9,930 nt of DNA from contig DMYK01000629.1 of NCBI GenBank assembly GCA_003483675.1, positions 1 through 9,930 on the forward strand. The letters are read 5' to 3'. Every line of letters starts with the position of its first letter. Within the stretch, counting starts at the first letter, position 1. Shown piece after piece: positions 1-7,309 of this stretch. The DNA is from Microcoleaceae cyanobacterium UBA11344 (GTDB lineage: Bacteria; Cyanobacteriota; Cyanobacteriia; Cyanobacteriales; Microcoleaceae). The position numbers were made by a program, and so were the translations under genes. Under the pieces are notes generated by a model. The model was not told where the DNA came from. It saw only the letters and a program-made list of their open reading frames with translations, and ran no database searches.

Positions 1-1193
1 AGGTCTTTTTGCAGAGTACCAGTATCAGGAAGCTTCGGTGTTGGTGTGGGTGTTGGTGTCGGAGTCGGAACATTTGGCCTGCCAGTAGCGGGTTTTTTTG
101 AAGCTGTAGTTGCTGTAGAATTCTGCCTTATTAAAACGGGAGTTGCTATCAGTATCGGCCGCGGAGTTCGCCCTTGCCAAAGAGGTTCTTGCTCAGTCGG
201 ATACTGTTTTACTACGGCTTGAACGTCGTTAGTATTAACAAATCCTTTCGTCAAATATCGCTGAATTAAATCTCGCCCTTGTTGATTACTAGCCCGCTGC
301 AACAGAGCTTGCTGCGATGCTGAACCGTAAATCCACAAGTCTTGAACTTTGGTAGAAACTGAAGCTGCGCCGACGCCTCGCAGATAGCGAATGTAGTCAA
401 ATAACATTCCTTGTGGCCGGCGTTTCAGCACTTGATTTACCAACAAGGAATAGTCTTGCCGCCCTTGCGTACTGTAGGGATCGATAAAGGCTTGATTGCC
501 CGGAACTTCTCCGAATTCATCGTTGATTACTCCGTCTTCAACTACGGTTAAACTTGTCTGATTTTGACCGTTTTTTGCGAGGGCTTGCTGTCTGTCTTCA
601 CGCTGAGAATAGGTATAGCCAAAGTTCATGGTAAATAACCATGCGTAAACTTTTAAACCTCGTTGCTTTCCCTTGGCGATCGCCTTTTCTAGCAAATCGT
701 ATTTCTCGTAGCCGGGATTTCTCACTACAGAAGGCCAAGGCGTAGGATTGTCTGCGACTGGTAGCAGCACTTGACCGTCATAAAATGTTTCTATATAGAC
801 TTGGTTGTAGCCTTTATTCACAACTTTGTCTAATACCCGATCGAGCTCTCCGGCTCTGACATCGCAGGGATACAGACGCAGCCAGACTGCTTGAGTTTGC
901 GGCCAAGTTTTTTGGCGGCATTCTGCTATTTCCCGCGCGTGTTTGTTCAAAACAGCAAAATATGCTTGCTGAGATTCGGGTTTTCCTGAGAGTGCGGCGC
1001 GGCGCAAGTCTTCTTTTTGATTTACTTGCTCTTTGGCTAATTGACAATAGGCTGATGTTTGGGCAAAAGCAGGTTGATTTTCGATAAATGGCCAGATAAG
1101 TTGGCTGACAAAGCTACTGGTTAAAACAGCACTTACCGCACTTAAAAAGCGTCGCTGGTGTTGAGAAATCGCGATGCGAGTTGGTGCATTCAT
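1..1193 (-). CDS. Secreted GHL10/DUF187-like glycoside-hydrolase-family protein, partial (C-terminus outside window)
   Basis: The minus strand is open from the ATG at 1193 to the window edge: 397 full codons and no stop. The N-terminus has an Arg-Arg pair (14-15), a hydrophobic stretch (about 16-36) and a probable signal-peptidase site A-F-A/Q at 44/45, so the protein is likely exported. Residues about 100-290 look like the (beta/alpha)-barrel of the GHL10/DUF187 'family 10 glycosylhydrolase-like' proteins common in cyanobacteria, with strands such as VWLRLYP (103-109), QVYIETF (131-137), KVYAWLFTMN (181-190), FIDPY (236-240) and GMLFDYIRY (262-270). A Thr-Pro repeat linker follows (about 375-386) and suggests another domain or wall-spanning region beyond the edge. 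The substrate cannot be told from sequence; a cell-wall or exopolysaccharide glycan is a guess. The start was chosen because the signal peptide begins there; the upstream frame is open but lacks a better start. Confidence 0.75.
   Translation of the reverse strand, partial: MNAPTRIAISQHQRRFLSAVSAVLTSSFVSQLIWPFIENQPAFAQTSAYCQLAKEQVNQKEDLRRAALSGKPESQQAYFAVLNKHAREIAECRQKTWPQTQAVWLRLYPCDVRAGELDRVLDKVVNKGYNQVYIETFYDGQVLLPVADNPTPWPSVVRNPGYEKYDLLEKAIAKGKQRGLKVYAWLFTMNFGYTYSQREDRQQALAKNGQNQTSLTVVEDGVINDEFGEVPGNQAFIDPYSTQGRQDYSLLVNQVLKRRPQGMLFDYIRYLRGVGAASVSTKVQDLWIYGSASQQALLQRASNQQGRDLIQRYLTKGFVNTNDVQAVVKQYPTEQEPLWQGRTPRPILIATPVLIRQNSTATTASKKPATGRPNVPTPTPTPTPTPKLPDTGTLQKD
36..65. repeat. Hexamer microrepeat encoding the Thr-Pro linker
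   Basis: Five consecutive hexamers of the form NGGTGT (the last one NGGAGT) are seen on the plus strand. On the minus strand they read as alternating ACN-CCN codons, giving the Thr-Pro linker of the secreted protein. Such tracts vary in length by slippage. Confidence 0.8.
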
Positions 1194-1341
1194 GGGTAAT
1201 TGAATGTGGTTTGCTAGGAAAAATTTGGGATTGATCGCGCTGTTTTGCACAGCTCCAAACTTGCGGTTTTTTTTGTTTATGGCACAAGTCGATCGCAGAA
1301 TGCAAATTCTGGAGCGTGACAATTTATGAATTGCCGAGAAA

Positions 1342-1350
1342 AATATAACA
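1342..1350 (-). promoter_or_regulatory. Candidate extended -10 for the secreted protein gene
   Basis: On the minus strand the sequence reads TGTTATATT, a TGn extension followed by TATATT (5 of 6 to TATAAT). I see no convincing -35. It would give a leader of roughly 140 nt that contains the 1296-1311 palindrome. This is a motif match only. Confidence 0.3.
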
Positions 1351-1416
1351 GAAAAAACGCCCTGCTACAGTGCTAAAAGCAGTTGATATTTCAGATTAAA
1401 ATTGTTTTGACTCAAA

Positions 1417-1464
1417 TTTAAAGGATGAAGGATAAATTCATAAAATTTATCCTTCGTCTTTAAA
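1417..1464 (-). terminator. Hairpin downstream of psb27, possible terminator
   Basis: The core stem is a perfect 12 bp (GAAGGATAAATT 1427-1438 with AATTTATCCTTC 1444-1455) around a 5-nt loop. It continues outward through a T-G wobble, two pairs, one bulged G and six A/T pairs (TTTAAA). It lies about 110 nt after the psb27 stop. A/T pairs at the base give U-rich RNA in both directions. It could be the psb27 terminator or a dispersed fold-back repeat. Confidence 0.5.
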
Positions 1465-1532
1465 TATTGACTTTGTGAGTGGGAATTTTTGATGTTTTTA
1501 AGTAGGGGAATCCTAACTCAAAAATCAAAAAT

Positions 1533-1557
1533 GGCAACCACAGGAGGATGGCCCTAC
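1533..1557. repeat. Degenerate copy of a GC-rich dispersed cyanobacterial repeat
   Basis: The segment reads GGCAACCACAGG-AGG-ATGGCCCTAC. It resembles a family I remember as frequent in filamentous cyanobacterial genomes (GGGCAACCACGGGGG...GATTGCCCCTAC), in which the ends pair. Here the pairing is imperfect. Family membership is from memory. Confidence 0.35.
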
Positions 1558-1574
1558 ACCTCAAAAATTTTAAC

Positions 1575-1973
1575 TCAAGCTCCTCGGTTGAGAGCAGATT
1601 CTACTTGCTGAAATTCTGACTCAAGACGCTTTTTCAACTTCTCAGGAACGGGACGATTTGGATAGGAACTGTAATGTCCTGCCAAAGAGTTTAATGCCGT
1701 TCGCATTGTTGTGAAAGATGAAAGCTTTGTCAGATCGGGATCGCGACGGTAAGCAGCGGCAAAATCATTAATTTGTTTGCGTGCATCTGCTTGAGCGGCT
1801 GCTTTTTCCGGTGCGCCATCTGGTAGGGCGATCGCAGTTCTCAAGCTGTTCACTAATCCTAATGTGTCTTGGCGATAATCTCCACTCAGAGTGCTTGGAA
1901 CATTGGTACAGCCCGCTACGCCGATGACCACAACTAATACCAGGGCTAGCAGACGGGAAAGGTAATGCTTCAT
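1575..1973 (-). CDS. psb27: Photosystem II assembly/repair lipoprotein Psb27
   Basis: A 132-residue protein, close to the usual Psb27 length (about 134). It begins MKHYLSRLLALVLV with a lipoprotein signal peptide and a lipobox V-A-G-C; Cys22 is the predicted lipidated residue, so the mature protein (111 residues) is anchored on the lumenal face of the thylakoid. Family blocks are recognisable: DYRQDTLGLVNSLRTAI, the segment SFTTMRTALNSLAGHYSSY and the C-terminal PVPEKLKKRLESEF. Psb27 binds the lumenal loop of CP43 in PSII assembly and repair intermediates, keeps PsbO/PsbU/PsbV off, and aids assembly of the Mn4CaO5 cluster. An in-frame TTG at 2009 would add 12 residues and has an AAAGG upstream; the ATG is preferred because it puts the signal peptide at the N-terminus as in known homologues. 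Transcribed alone or with the downstream gene from a likely promoter at 2021-2051. Confidence 0.92.
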   Translation of the reverse strand: MKHYLSRLLALVLVVVIGVAGCTNVPSTLSGDYRQDTLGLVNSLRTAIALPDGAPEKAAAQADARKQINDFAAAYRRDPDLTKLSSFTTMRTALNSLAGHYSSYPNRPVPEKLKKRLESEFQQVESALNRGA

Positions 1974-2020
1974 AATTTTTTGAGAAATGGAATGGAAATC
2001 CGCAATCAAAATTAACCTTT

Positions 2021-2051
2021 ATCCTATCTCGAATTGTGCTAACAATGTCAA
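2021..2051 (-). promoter_or_regulatory. Candidate psb27 promoter
   Basis: On the minus strand a perfect TTGACA (2046-2051) is followed after 19 nt by TAGGAT (2021-2026, 4 of 6 to the -10 consensus). Transcription would begin near 2014, about 40 nt before the psb27 ATG. The heptamer repeat at 2054-2074 lies immediately upstream of the -35. The spacing is slightly long. Confidence 0.45.
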
Positions 2052-2053
2052 TT

Positions 2054-2074
2054 GATTTGAGATTTGAGATTTGA
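2054..2074. repeat. Heptamer tandem repeat GATTTGA x3
   Basis: Three perfect copies of GATTTGA, then a drifting tail (GATTGAAGAATTGAAG). Heptanucleotide short tandem repeats are typical of filamentous cyanobacterial intergenic DNA. An 11-bp segment at 2069-2079 (ATTTGAGATTG) recurs inverted at 2189-2199, so the two ends of the recF-psb27 spacer could pair. Confidence 0.8.
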
Positions 2075-2090
2075 GATTGAAGAATTGAAG

Positions 2091-2121
2091 AAAGCGACCC
2101 CACAGATAGATCCGGGGCTTT
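2091..2121 (-). terminator. Hairpin downstream of recF
   Basis: AAAG (2091-2094) and CCCC (2098-2101) pair with GGGG and CTTT (2114-2121), with a 3-nt bulge and a 12-nt loop. It lies about 90 nt after the recF stop on the minus strand. No long U-run follows in that direction, so it is a candidate terminator or a dispersed repeat rather than a textbook terminator. Confidence 0.4.
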
Positions 2122-2206
2122 GTACCCTGGATGCTTTCGGTCAATTTCTCAAAAAAAATGTTCTTTTACCATGAAACCTATGATTTGTCAATCTCAAATT
2201 TAAAAT

Positions 2207-3418
2207 CTAAAATTGATTGATTTGTCCGGCCACGACGGAGATAATTTGGGTTTCTCGCAGCCACTGAGGATCAAAAGCGCCTAAGTGGGTAGTAGTAATC
2301 AGAGTTTGAAATCGTTCTTTAATGGTTTCTAAAAGTTGATTTTGGCGGTTGAGATCGAGTTCGGCTAGTACGTCGTCGAGCAACAGCAAGGGCGGTTCGC
2401 CGACGACTTCTTCAATGAGCTGTAATTCGGCTAATTTTAATGCTAATACTAATGTTCGCTGCTGGCCTTGAGAGGCGTATTGGCGGGCTGGTGTACTGTT
2501 AATTGTAAAAATAATATCGTCGCGGTGAGGGCCGACTAAAGTGGTGCCTTGAAACTGTTCTGCGATCGCCCTTTGCTGAATTTTATCTAAAAACGCTTGC
2601 CGCACTCCTTCGAGATTGTCTTTCGCGATTAATTTATCCCCTACTTCAATATTAGCAGCATACTTGACGTCCAAAACTTCTGTAGAACTGCTAATTGAAG
2701 AATGCCAATTTCTAGCTAAAGGCATCAATCGCTCCAAAATTCGATCGCGCCTCCGAATCACGCGAGCACCCGCTGTGGCTAACTGTGCATCCCACAAAGC
2801 TAATTCTGAATTGGGCATCGGGAATTCTGCTCTATTTTCCTGGTCGGGATTTTCGTATTCCATAGAGCGCATTTTGTCAAGATTTTCGGAAAATTCCCCT
2901 TTCCTGATTTCTTTAGAATGTTTCAAAAGGGCATTTCGCTGGCGCAAAATTTGGTTATACTGCTGCAAAATATGAGCGTAAATCGGTTCTAATTGGATTA
3001 CCAGGCGATCGATCCAATTACGCCTTCCTTCTGGACCTCCGCGCACTAAGTCCAAATCCAAACAAGAAAATTGCACGACATTTAAGACACTCAAAAAGTC
3101 TAAATGACGGCGCAGAGGTTCGCCGTTGATCTTGAGGGTGCGACGCCCCTGAGAGCGCAGAGTTAAAGCTAAGTCAATAGAGCCGGTTTGGCTTAAGAGT
3201 GTTGCATCTATTTGCGCGATCGGTTTTGAGTCGAGAATTAAATCGCGATCGCGCGCTGCTCTGTGACTTTTTAATGTCGAAAGCAATTCTACCGCTTCTA
3301 ACAAATTCGACTTTCCTTGAGCGTTATTGCCCACCAAAATAGTTTTAGGAGCGTCAAATAATACCTTTTGGTCTAGGTAATTGCGAAATTGTCGGAGGTG
3401 AAGATTTTTGAGATACAT
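2207..3418 (-). CDS. recF: DNA replication and repair protein RecF
   Basis: A 403-residue SMC-like ATPase of recombinational repair. RecF binds DNA at gaps and with RecO and RecR loads RecA onto SSB-coated single strands. Seen here: the RecF N-terminus MYLKNLHLRQFRNY, Walker A GNNAQGKS (30-37), the family segment GRRNWIDRLV (131-140), GPHRDD (296-301), ABC signature SQGQQR (316-321), Walker B with D-loop LLLLDDVLAELD (344-355) and a C-terminal TTTHLG (375-380). It is longer than typical RecF (about 360-390) because of an extra hydrophilic stretch near 168-206 in the arm region. The frame is open upstream to 3547, but that extension runs into a palindromic repeat and lacks similarity; the ATG at 3418 starts at the conserved N-terminus. 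No strong ribosome binding site is visible. It lies 153 bp downstream of the ATPase gene. Confidence 0.93.
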   Translation of the reverse strand: MYLKNLHLRQFRNYLDQKVLFDAPKTILVGNNAQGKSNLLEAVELLSTLKSHRAARDRDLILDSKPIAQIDATLLSQTGSIDLALTLRSQGRRTLKINGEPLRRHLDFLSVLNVVQFSCLDLDLVRGGPEGRRNWIDRLVIQLEPIYAHILQQYNQILRQRNALLKHSKEIRKGEFSENLDKMRSMEYENPDQENRAEFPMPNSELALWDAQLATAGARVIRRRDRILERLMPLARNWHSSISSSTEVLDVKYAANIEVGDKLIAKDNLEGVRQAFLDKIQQRAIAEQFQGTTLVGPHRDDIIFTINSTPARQYASQGQQRTLVLALKLAELQLIEEVVGEPPLLLLDDVLAELDLNRQNQLLETIKERFQTLITTTHLGAFDPQWLRETQIISVVAGQINQF

Positions 3419-3496
3419 GATAACTGGTAAGCTGAGGGAATGATTACCTTCCTGGTGTATAGAAACAGTTAACCTAGGGTGGACGCACGGATGGTC

Positions 3497-3561
3497 AGAA
3501 ACCGGGTTTTTTTGCGAAATACTCGTTACAGCCCGCAAAAGCGGCAAAAAACCCGGTTTCT
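3497..3561. repeat. Fold-back repeat with 16-bp perfect arms between the ATPase gene and recF
   Basis: AGAAACCGGGTTTTTT (3497-3512) is perfectly repeated inverted at 3546-3561; two further G-C pairs (GC/GC) form if one T is bulged. The loop is about 28 nt. On the minus strand it begins about 10 nt after the ATPase stop, so it could act as terminator or 3'-end stabiliser. AGAAACCGGG-type arms look like a dispersed element I associate with Oscillatoria/Microcoleus-type genomes (from memory). Confidence 0.75.
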
Positions 3562-3571
3562 TTGGTTTTGA

Positions 3572-6391
3572 TTACCTTCTTGATTTGTACCAGCGCACAA
3601 ACAGTTTTTCCATTTCAATCCAGACAAACATCAGCGCACTAAAACCTATGCAAACCAGCAACTCAACTGGTGTCAAATACTGAGTGCCAAAAAATGCTCT
3701 CAGTGGCGCAACGTAAATTAGCATTAGTTGCAGAATTGTAGTCACAATTACAGCCCCCCACACAAAAAGATTAGTGCGGGGATCTAACTCTATAGTTAGC
3801 TGAGTGTTAGAGCGAATCGCGATCGCGTGACCCATTTGCGCCAAACAAAGAGTTGTAAACACCATTGTTTTCCAAGCATCTGGATTTCCTTCGTGTCCGG
3901 GAGCATGAGTATACCCATAAGCCCAGGACATCATCGCGATCGTCAAAATTGCGAAAACAATCCCGATCCGAATCATGTAAGAACCCATACCCCGCGCAAA
4001 AATACTTTCTCGCGGACTAAAAGGAGGCTTCCTCATCACGTTCGGTTCCGCCGGTTCCACCGCCAAAGCCAAAGCAGGAACCCCGTCAGTGACTAAGTTC
4101 ATCCACAAAATTTGCAGCGGTGTCAGCGGCACTCCTCCTAAACCCATTAAAGGTGCGGCGGCAATTGTCAAAACTTCGCCGATGTTGCTGCCCAAAATGT
4201 ACTTAATAAAGCGGCGAATATTGGTATAAACTACTCTGCCTTCTTCAGCAGCGGCGACAATAGTTGCGAAGTTGTCGTCTAGCAGCACCATATCGCTAGC
4301 TTCTTTGCTGACATCGGTGCCGGTAATGCCCATTGCGATGCCGATATCGGCTTGTTTCAAAGCAGGCGCATCGTTAACCCCGTCACCGGTCATCGCTACA
4401 AATTTGCCCAAACTTTGCAAAGCTTGGACTATTCGCAATTTGTGTTCTGGGGAGACGCGGGCGTAAACGCTAACGTGCTCTACTTGCTGTTTGAGTTCTT
4501 CTTGGGTGAGCTTTTCCAACTCTTGACCGGTGAGTACCCGATCGCCCCGATTGGCAATACCTAAATCGCAGGCGATCGCCTGTGCTGTCAACTGGTGGTC
4601 TCCTGTAATCATTACCACACGAATGCCACCCTCTCGGCATTTCACTACGGCTTCCCGCACTTCCGGCCGCGGGGCATCTAGCATACTTACCAATCCCAGC
4701 CAAATCATGTCTTGTTCGCTGGTTTCCTCAGAACCTTCTGCTGGCAAGGTTTCCCAGGGTTTGTAGGCAAAGCCGAGGACTCGCAAACCAACGCTAGCCA
4801 TGCGGTTGTTTTCAACGAGGATGCGATCGCGTATTTCTGGGGTCAAAGATGCCACCTCAGAGCCGATAATAATGCCTGTGCAGCGCTCCAATGTCAATTC
4901 GGGAGAACCTTTGGTCAGCATCAAATAACTCGGCTGCTGTCCTTTTTCTGCGGGAAATGCCGAATTGGACGATCGGCCGCTTTCGCAAATCACGCTCATC
5001 CGTTTGCGTTCGGAAGAAAACGGAAATTCCGCCACCCGTGGTAGCAGTCGAGACTGCTGTTCTTTATAAATGCCTGCTTTTCCTGCCAAAGACAGCAGGG
5101 CTCCCTCGGTGGGATCGCCCAAAATCTTCCATTCTTGCTGTTCGTGCTGCAAAATTGCGTCATTGCAAGTCGCACAGGCAATTAATAAAGATTCAAGTTC
5201 TGGATATTCTTCTAAATTGTTAATTTGGGTAGATGTATGACGATCGGTAAAATCTCCGATCGGGGCATAGCCTTCACCGCCGATGCTGATATTGCAGTCG
5301 CCGGTAGACACTAGCTGAACCACCATCTTATTTTGAGTCAAGGTACCAGTTTTGTCGGAACAAATAGTAGTAACTGAACCCAAAGTTTCTACGGCTGGTA
5401 GTTTGCGAATCAAGGCATTGCGCTTCACCATCCGCCTAGTTCCCAAGGCCAGAGTCACTGTCACGACTGCTGCGAGTCCTTCGGGGACAACAGCTACAGC
5501 CATGCTTAGAGAAACTTCTAACAGTTCTTCAAACCTGCTGGTATCGAACCAGATGCCACCATTTTGGAAGCGGATCATGCCGCCGACAACCACGACAGCA
5601 ACTAAGGCTAGGGCACCTGTCACCAGGACGTTTCCTAGCTGAGTCATCCGCTGTTGCAGGGGAGTCGGTTCGCTTTCTACAGACTGAAGCATGGCGGCAA
5701 TTTTGCCCAATTCAGTTTGCATCCCGGTGCTGGTGACAATTGCCAAAGCCCGCCCCTGAACAACTTCAGTTCCTTGAAAAATTAAATTGAGCCGATCGCC
5801 CAAGGAAGCATCTGCTTCCAGTTCTATATCAGCTTGCTTGGTGACTGGTAGAGCTTCCCCTGTCAAAGCAGATTCTCTAACTTGCAGGTTGGAGGCTTCG
5901 ATTAGTCTGCCATCTGCTGCTATTTTTACCCCTGCTTCCAGCAGCATTATGTCTCCAGGTACGACATCCTTAGCTGCGATTTCCGAAGTTTTGTGATCTC
6001 GCACGACTCGGACTAGGGGGGAAGAGAGGTTTTTGAGAGCTGCGAGGGCTTGTTCAGCCTTGCTTTCTTGGAAATAGCCGAGAATGCCGTTGAGCACCAC
6101 GATCGCAAAAATGGCGATCGCATCTTTGGGAAAAGTGTTCGACTTGATATCCAAAAAAGCCGAAACCACAGCCACAAACATCAGCATCACCAACATGATG
6201 TTGGTGAACTGATCGATAAAAATCGACCAAGCACTGCGGCCTCCTGTTTCTTTTAGTTCGTTGGGGCCGTATTGCTGCAAGCGTTCTGACACCTGTTGCC
6301 CGCTCAAGCCAGTATCTTTGTTGCTGCTTAGCTGCTGGAGGGTTTGGTCAATTGCTACGGTGTGCCAAGAAGAGGGAGAATTTGAAGACAT
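3572..6391 (-). CDS. P2A-type cation (probable Ca2+) transporting ATPase, PacL/SERCA-like
   Basis: A 939-residue integral membrane pump of normal P2-ATPase length. Order: N-terminal cation-ATPase domain with YGPNEL (41-46), first helix pair (about 59-80 and 89-107), actuator loop TGEA (177-180), M4 with VVPEGL (301-306), phosphorylation site DKTGTLT (Asp346), nucleotide-binding KGSPE (494-498), hinge TGDH (596-599) and TGDGVNDAP (668-676), then six C-terminal membrane helices. SERCA Ca2+ ligands are kept: Glu304 in M4, Asn736 and Glu739 in M5 (SNIGEV), Asn765, Thr768 and Asp769 in M6 (NLVTDG). The M8 Glu of SERCA site I appears to be Gln852 (LAQMGHA), as in plasma-membrane Ca2+ pumps. It most likely exports Ca2+ from the cytoplasm, though Na+ or Mn2+ cannot be excluded. 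No clear Shine-Dalgarno is seen before the ATG; a fold-back repeat follows the stop. Confidence 0.9.
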   Translation of the reverse strand: MSSNSPSSWHTVAIDQTLQQLSSNKDTGLSGQQVSERLQQYGPNELKETGGRSAWSIFIDQFTNIMLVMLMFVAVVSAFLDIKSNTFPKDAIAIFAIVVLNGILGYFQESKAEQALAALKNLSSPLVRVVRDHKTSEIAAKDVVPGDIMLLEAGVKIAADGRLIEASNLQVRESALTGEALPVTKQADIELEADASLGDRLNLIFQGTEVVQGRALAIVTSTGMQTELGKIAAMLQSVESEPTPLQQRMTQLGNVLVTGALALVAVVVVGGMIRFQNGGIWFDTSRFEELLEVSLSMAVAVVPEGLAAVVTVTLALGTRRMVKRNALIRKLPAVETLGSVTTICSDKTGTLTQNKMVVQLVSTGDCNISIGGEGYAPIGDFTDRHTSTQINNLEEYPELESLLIACATCNDAILQHEQQEWKILGDPTEGALLSLAGKAGIYKEQQSRLLPRVAEFPFSSERKRMSVICESGRSSNSAFPAEKGQQPSYLMLTKGSPELTLERCTGIIIGSEVASLTPEIRDRILVENNRMASVGLRVLGFAYKPWETLPAEGSEETSEQDMIWLGLVSMLDAPRPEVREAVVKCREGGIRVVMITGDHQLTAQAIACDLGIANRGDRVLTGQELEKLTQEELKQQVEHVSVYARVSPEHKLRIVQALQSLGKFVAMTGDGVNDAPALKQADIGIAMGITGTDVSKEASDMVLLDDNFATIVAAAEEGRVVYTNIRRFIKYILGSNIGEVLTIAAAPLMGLGGVPLTPLQILWMNLVTDGVPALALAVEPAEPNVMRKPPFSPRESIFARGMGSYMIRIGIVFAILTIAMMSWAYGYTHAPGHEGNPDAWKTMVFTTLCLAQMGHAIAIRSNTQLTIELDPRTNLFVWGAVIVTTILQLMLIYVAPLRAFFGTQYLTPVELLVCIGFSALMFVWIEMEKLFVRWYKSRR

Positions 6392-6676
6392 AAATTAGGA
6401 TCTAGCATGGGGCTAAAGGTGGCTGCGGCCGGATTGCCACAGCCGATGGATGTGGCGATGCGGCAGTGCGTGAGTTGGAGGACGGGAGTTTTGCATCAAA
6501 AACTGTTTAACTCGCCACTCCTATGCGGCATCGGTTCGAGGCAAGAAGCAGGAAGCTTTCAACTTCTCGATATGAGGCTCGATCGCTGCCTTTGTAGACC
6601 TACCGCCGATCGCACTCATCCACCTTACTACTAAAAATTAGCAATTTATGCTGCTGTTACCCAACTGCCAAAGGTA

Positions 6677-6717
6677 TCAGCCCGTACCTAAGAGCTGATC
6701 TTTCCGGCAGGGGCTGA
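6677..6717. repeat. Inverted repeat TCAGCCC/GGGCTGA
   Basis: TCAGCCC (6677-6683) and GGGCTGA (6711-6717) are perfect inverted copies separated by 27 nt. This could be a hairpin or a dyad binding site; function unknown. Confidence 0.4.
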
Positions 6718-6790
6718 CGCTAAAAATTTAGATGGGAACCCGATGGAGTAATTTGCGCGATCGGCTCTACCTTTTAGCACCACTTTCATT

Positions 6791-6820
6791 TTCTTAACTA
6801 TTCTTAACAATTCCTCAACG
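6791..6820. promoter_or_regulatory. Three helically phased 10-bp direct repeats, possible OmpR/PhoB-family regulator site
   Basis: TTCTTAACTA, TTCTTAACAA and TTCCTCAACG follow each other exactly every 10 bp; the first two differ at one base. Tandem sites of one helical turn are typical for OmpR/PhoB-family response regulators, a class that includes RpaB and RcaC, which control phycobilisome genes in some cyanobacteria. It lies about 490 bp upstream of cpcB. The binding protein is not identifiable. Confidence 0.4.
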
Positions 6821-7080
6821 CTCGGAAAACCAGGGTATCGGACTCGGCTTTAAGGGCAACTGCGGGCCCAGGAAATAGGGAGTGCGATCGAAACTTGTGA
6901 TTAAGGAAGTATAGCCGCATCTACCGCAGGGAGGGGATTTGGTCGCTCCTAGCCGAGATCCTATGGTCTGTTGGTAAGGGGAGACTGCTGTAATAATTTG
7001 TAATAAACAAAGACTCGCGAGCATTGTATAAGTGGTACATGAGGGTTGAAACGACAGGCGAAAGTTAACAAAAACACTGA

Positions 7081-7109
7081 TTGACAAGGTTTGTCGCATC
7101 TCATAAAAA
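7081..7109 (+). promoter_or_regulatory. Candidate cpcBA promoter
   Basis: A perfect TTGACA (7081-7086) is followed after 17 nt by TAAAAA (7104-7109, 4 of 6). Another AT-rich hexamer, TAAAAT, sits at 7113-7118 but is too far from the -35. Transcription would begin near 7116, giving a leader of about 195 nt, in line with long cpc leaders in other cyanobacteria. Confidence 0.4.
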
Positions 7110-7115
7110 GTGTAA

Positions 7116-7309
7116 AATTTTCTCATGTTTCTTAAACGTCCGTTGCAATGTCACAATGGTGCAGGTAGCGGAAAGGGAGAGAACGAGCAGACTGGCCCAG
7201 TAGCTGGCGTCAACCCTCAACCCTTACAGGCCCAAAAGCCTGAACAAATTTAACTTAACGGTTTTATACCGCCACCAAACTCAATTAACTCAAGTAGGAG
7301 AGTTCTTTC
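7116..7309 (+). promoter_or_regulatory. Predicted long 5' leader of cpcB with small hairpins
   Basis: If the promoter above is right, this is the untranslated leader. It contains CAGGC-CCAAAA-GCCTG (7227-7242), CGGT-TTTAT-ACCG (7259-7271) and a purine-rich block around 7168-7186. A strong AGGAGAG Shine-Dalgarno (7296-7302) lies 7 nt before the cpcB ATG. The hairpins may stabilise this abundant mRNA; that is inference. Confidence 0.45.

Larger units (their letters stand above)
1194..1574. other. Intergenic region between psb27 and the secreted protein gene (381 bp)
   Basis: Both flanking genes read on the minus strand. The region holds, from psb27 onward, a degenerate GC-rich repeat (1533-1557), a strong AT-rich hairpin (1417-1464), a candidate extended -10 element (1342-1350) and a small palindrome (CAGAAT-GCAA-ATTCTG, 1296-1311). 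The remainder is AT-rich, and I see no small gene in it. Confidence 0.7.
6392..7080. other. Gene-free region upstream of the phycocyanin operon
   Basis: The ATPase gene leaves to the left and cpcB to the right, so promoters for both should lie here. Open frames within it (for example 6407-6634 plus, 6815-7126 minus) have no recognisable similarity or good start. It contains an inverted repeat (6677-6717), a block of three 10-bp direct repeats (6791-6820) and a TTAAC motif near 7064. I cannot identify an RNA gene or mobile element here. Confidence 0.6.

Noticed and set aside
36..65. CRISPR-like short repeats
   Set aside because: Hexamers without spacers; they encode the Thr-Pro linker. No CRISPR array is visible anywhere in the window.
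3419..3547. N-terminal extension of recF
   Set aside because: The frame is open to a TTG at 3547, but the extra 43 residues have no RecF similarity and are encoded by part of the fold-back repeat.
6407..6634. Plus-strand open frame of 75 codons
   Set aside because: Composition is not protein-like, there is no clear ribosome binding site and no domain. A stretch reading SRQEAGSFQLL faintly recalls read-through near insertion-sequence ends, but this is too weak to call.
6815..7126. Minus-strand open frame of 103 codons
   Set aside because: It overlaps the presumed cpcB promoter and shows no recognisable domain.
6392..7309. RcaC L-box (paired TTGCACA-type) upstream of cpcB
   Set aside because: I looked for paired TTGCACA-like elements and found none, so there is no sequence evidence for RcaC-type chromatic control.
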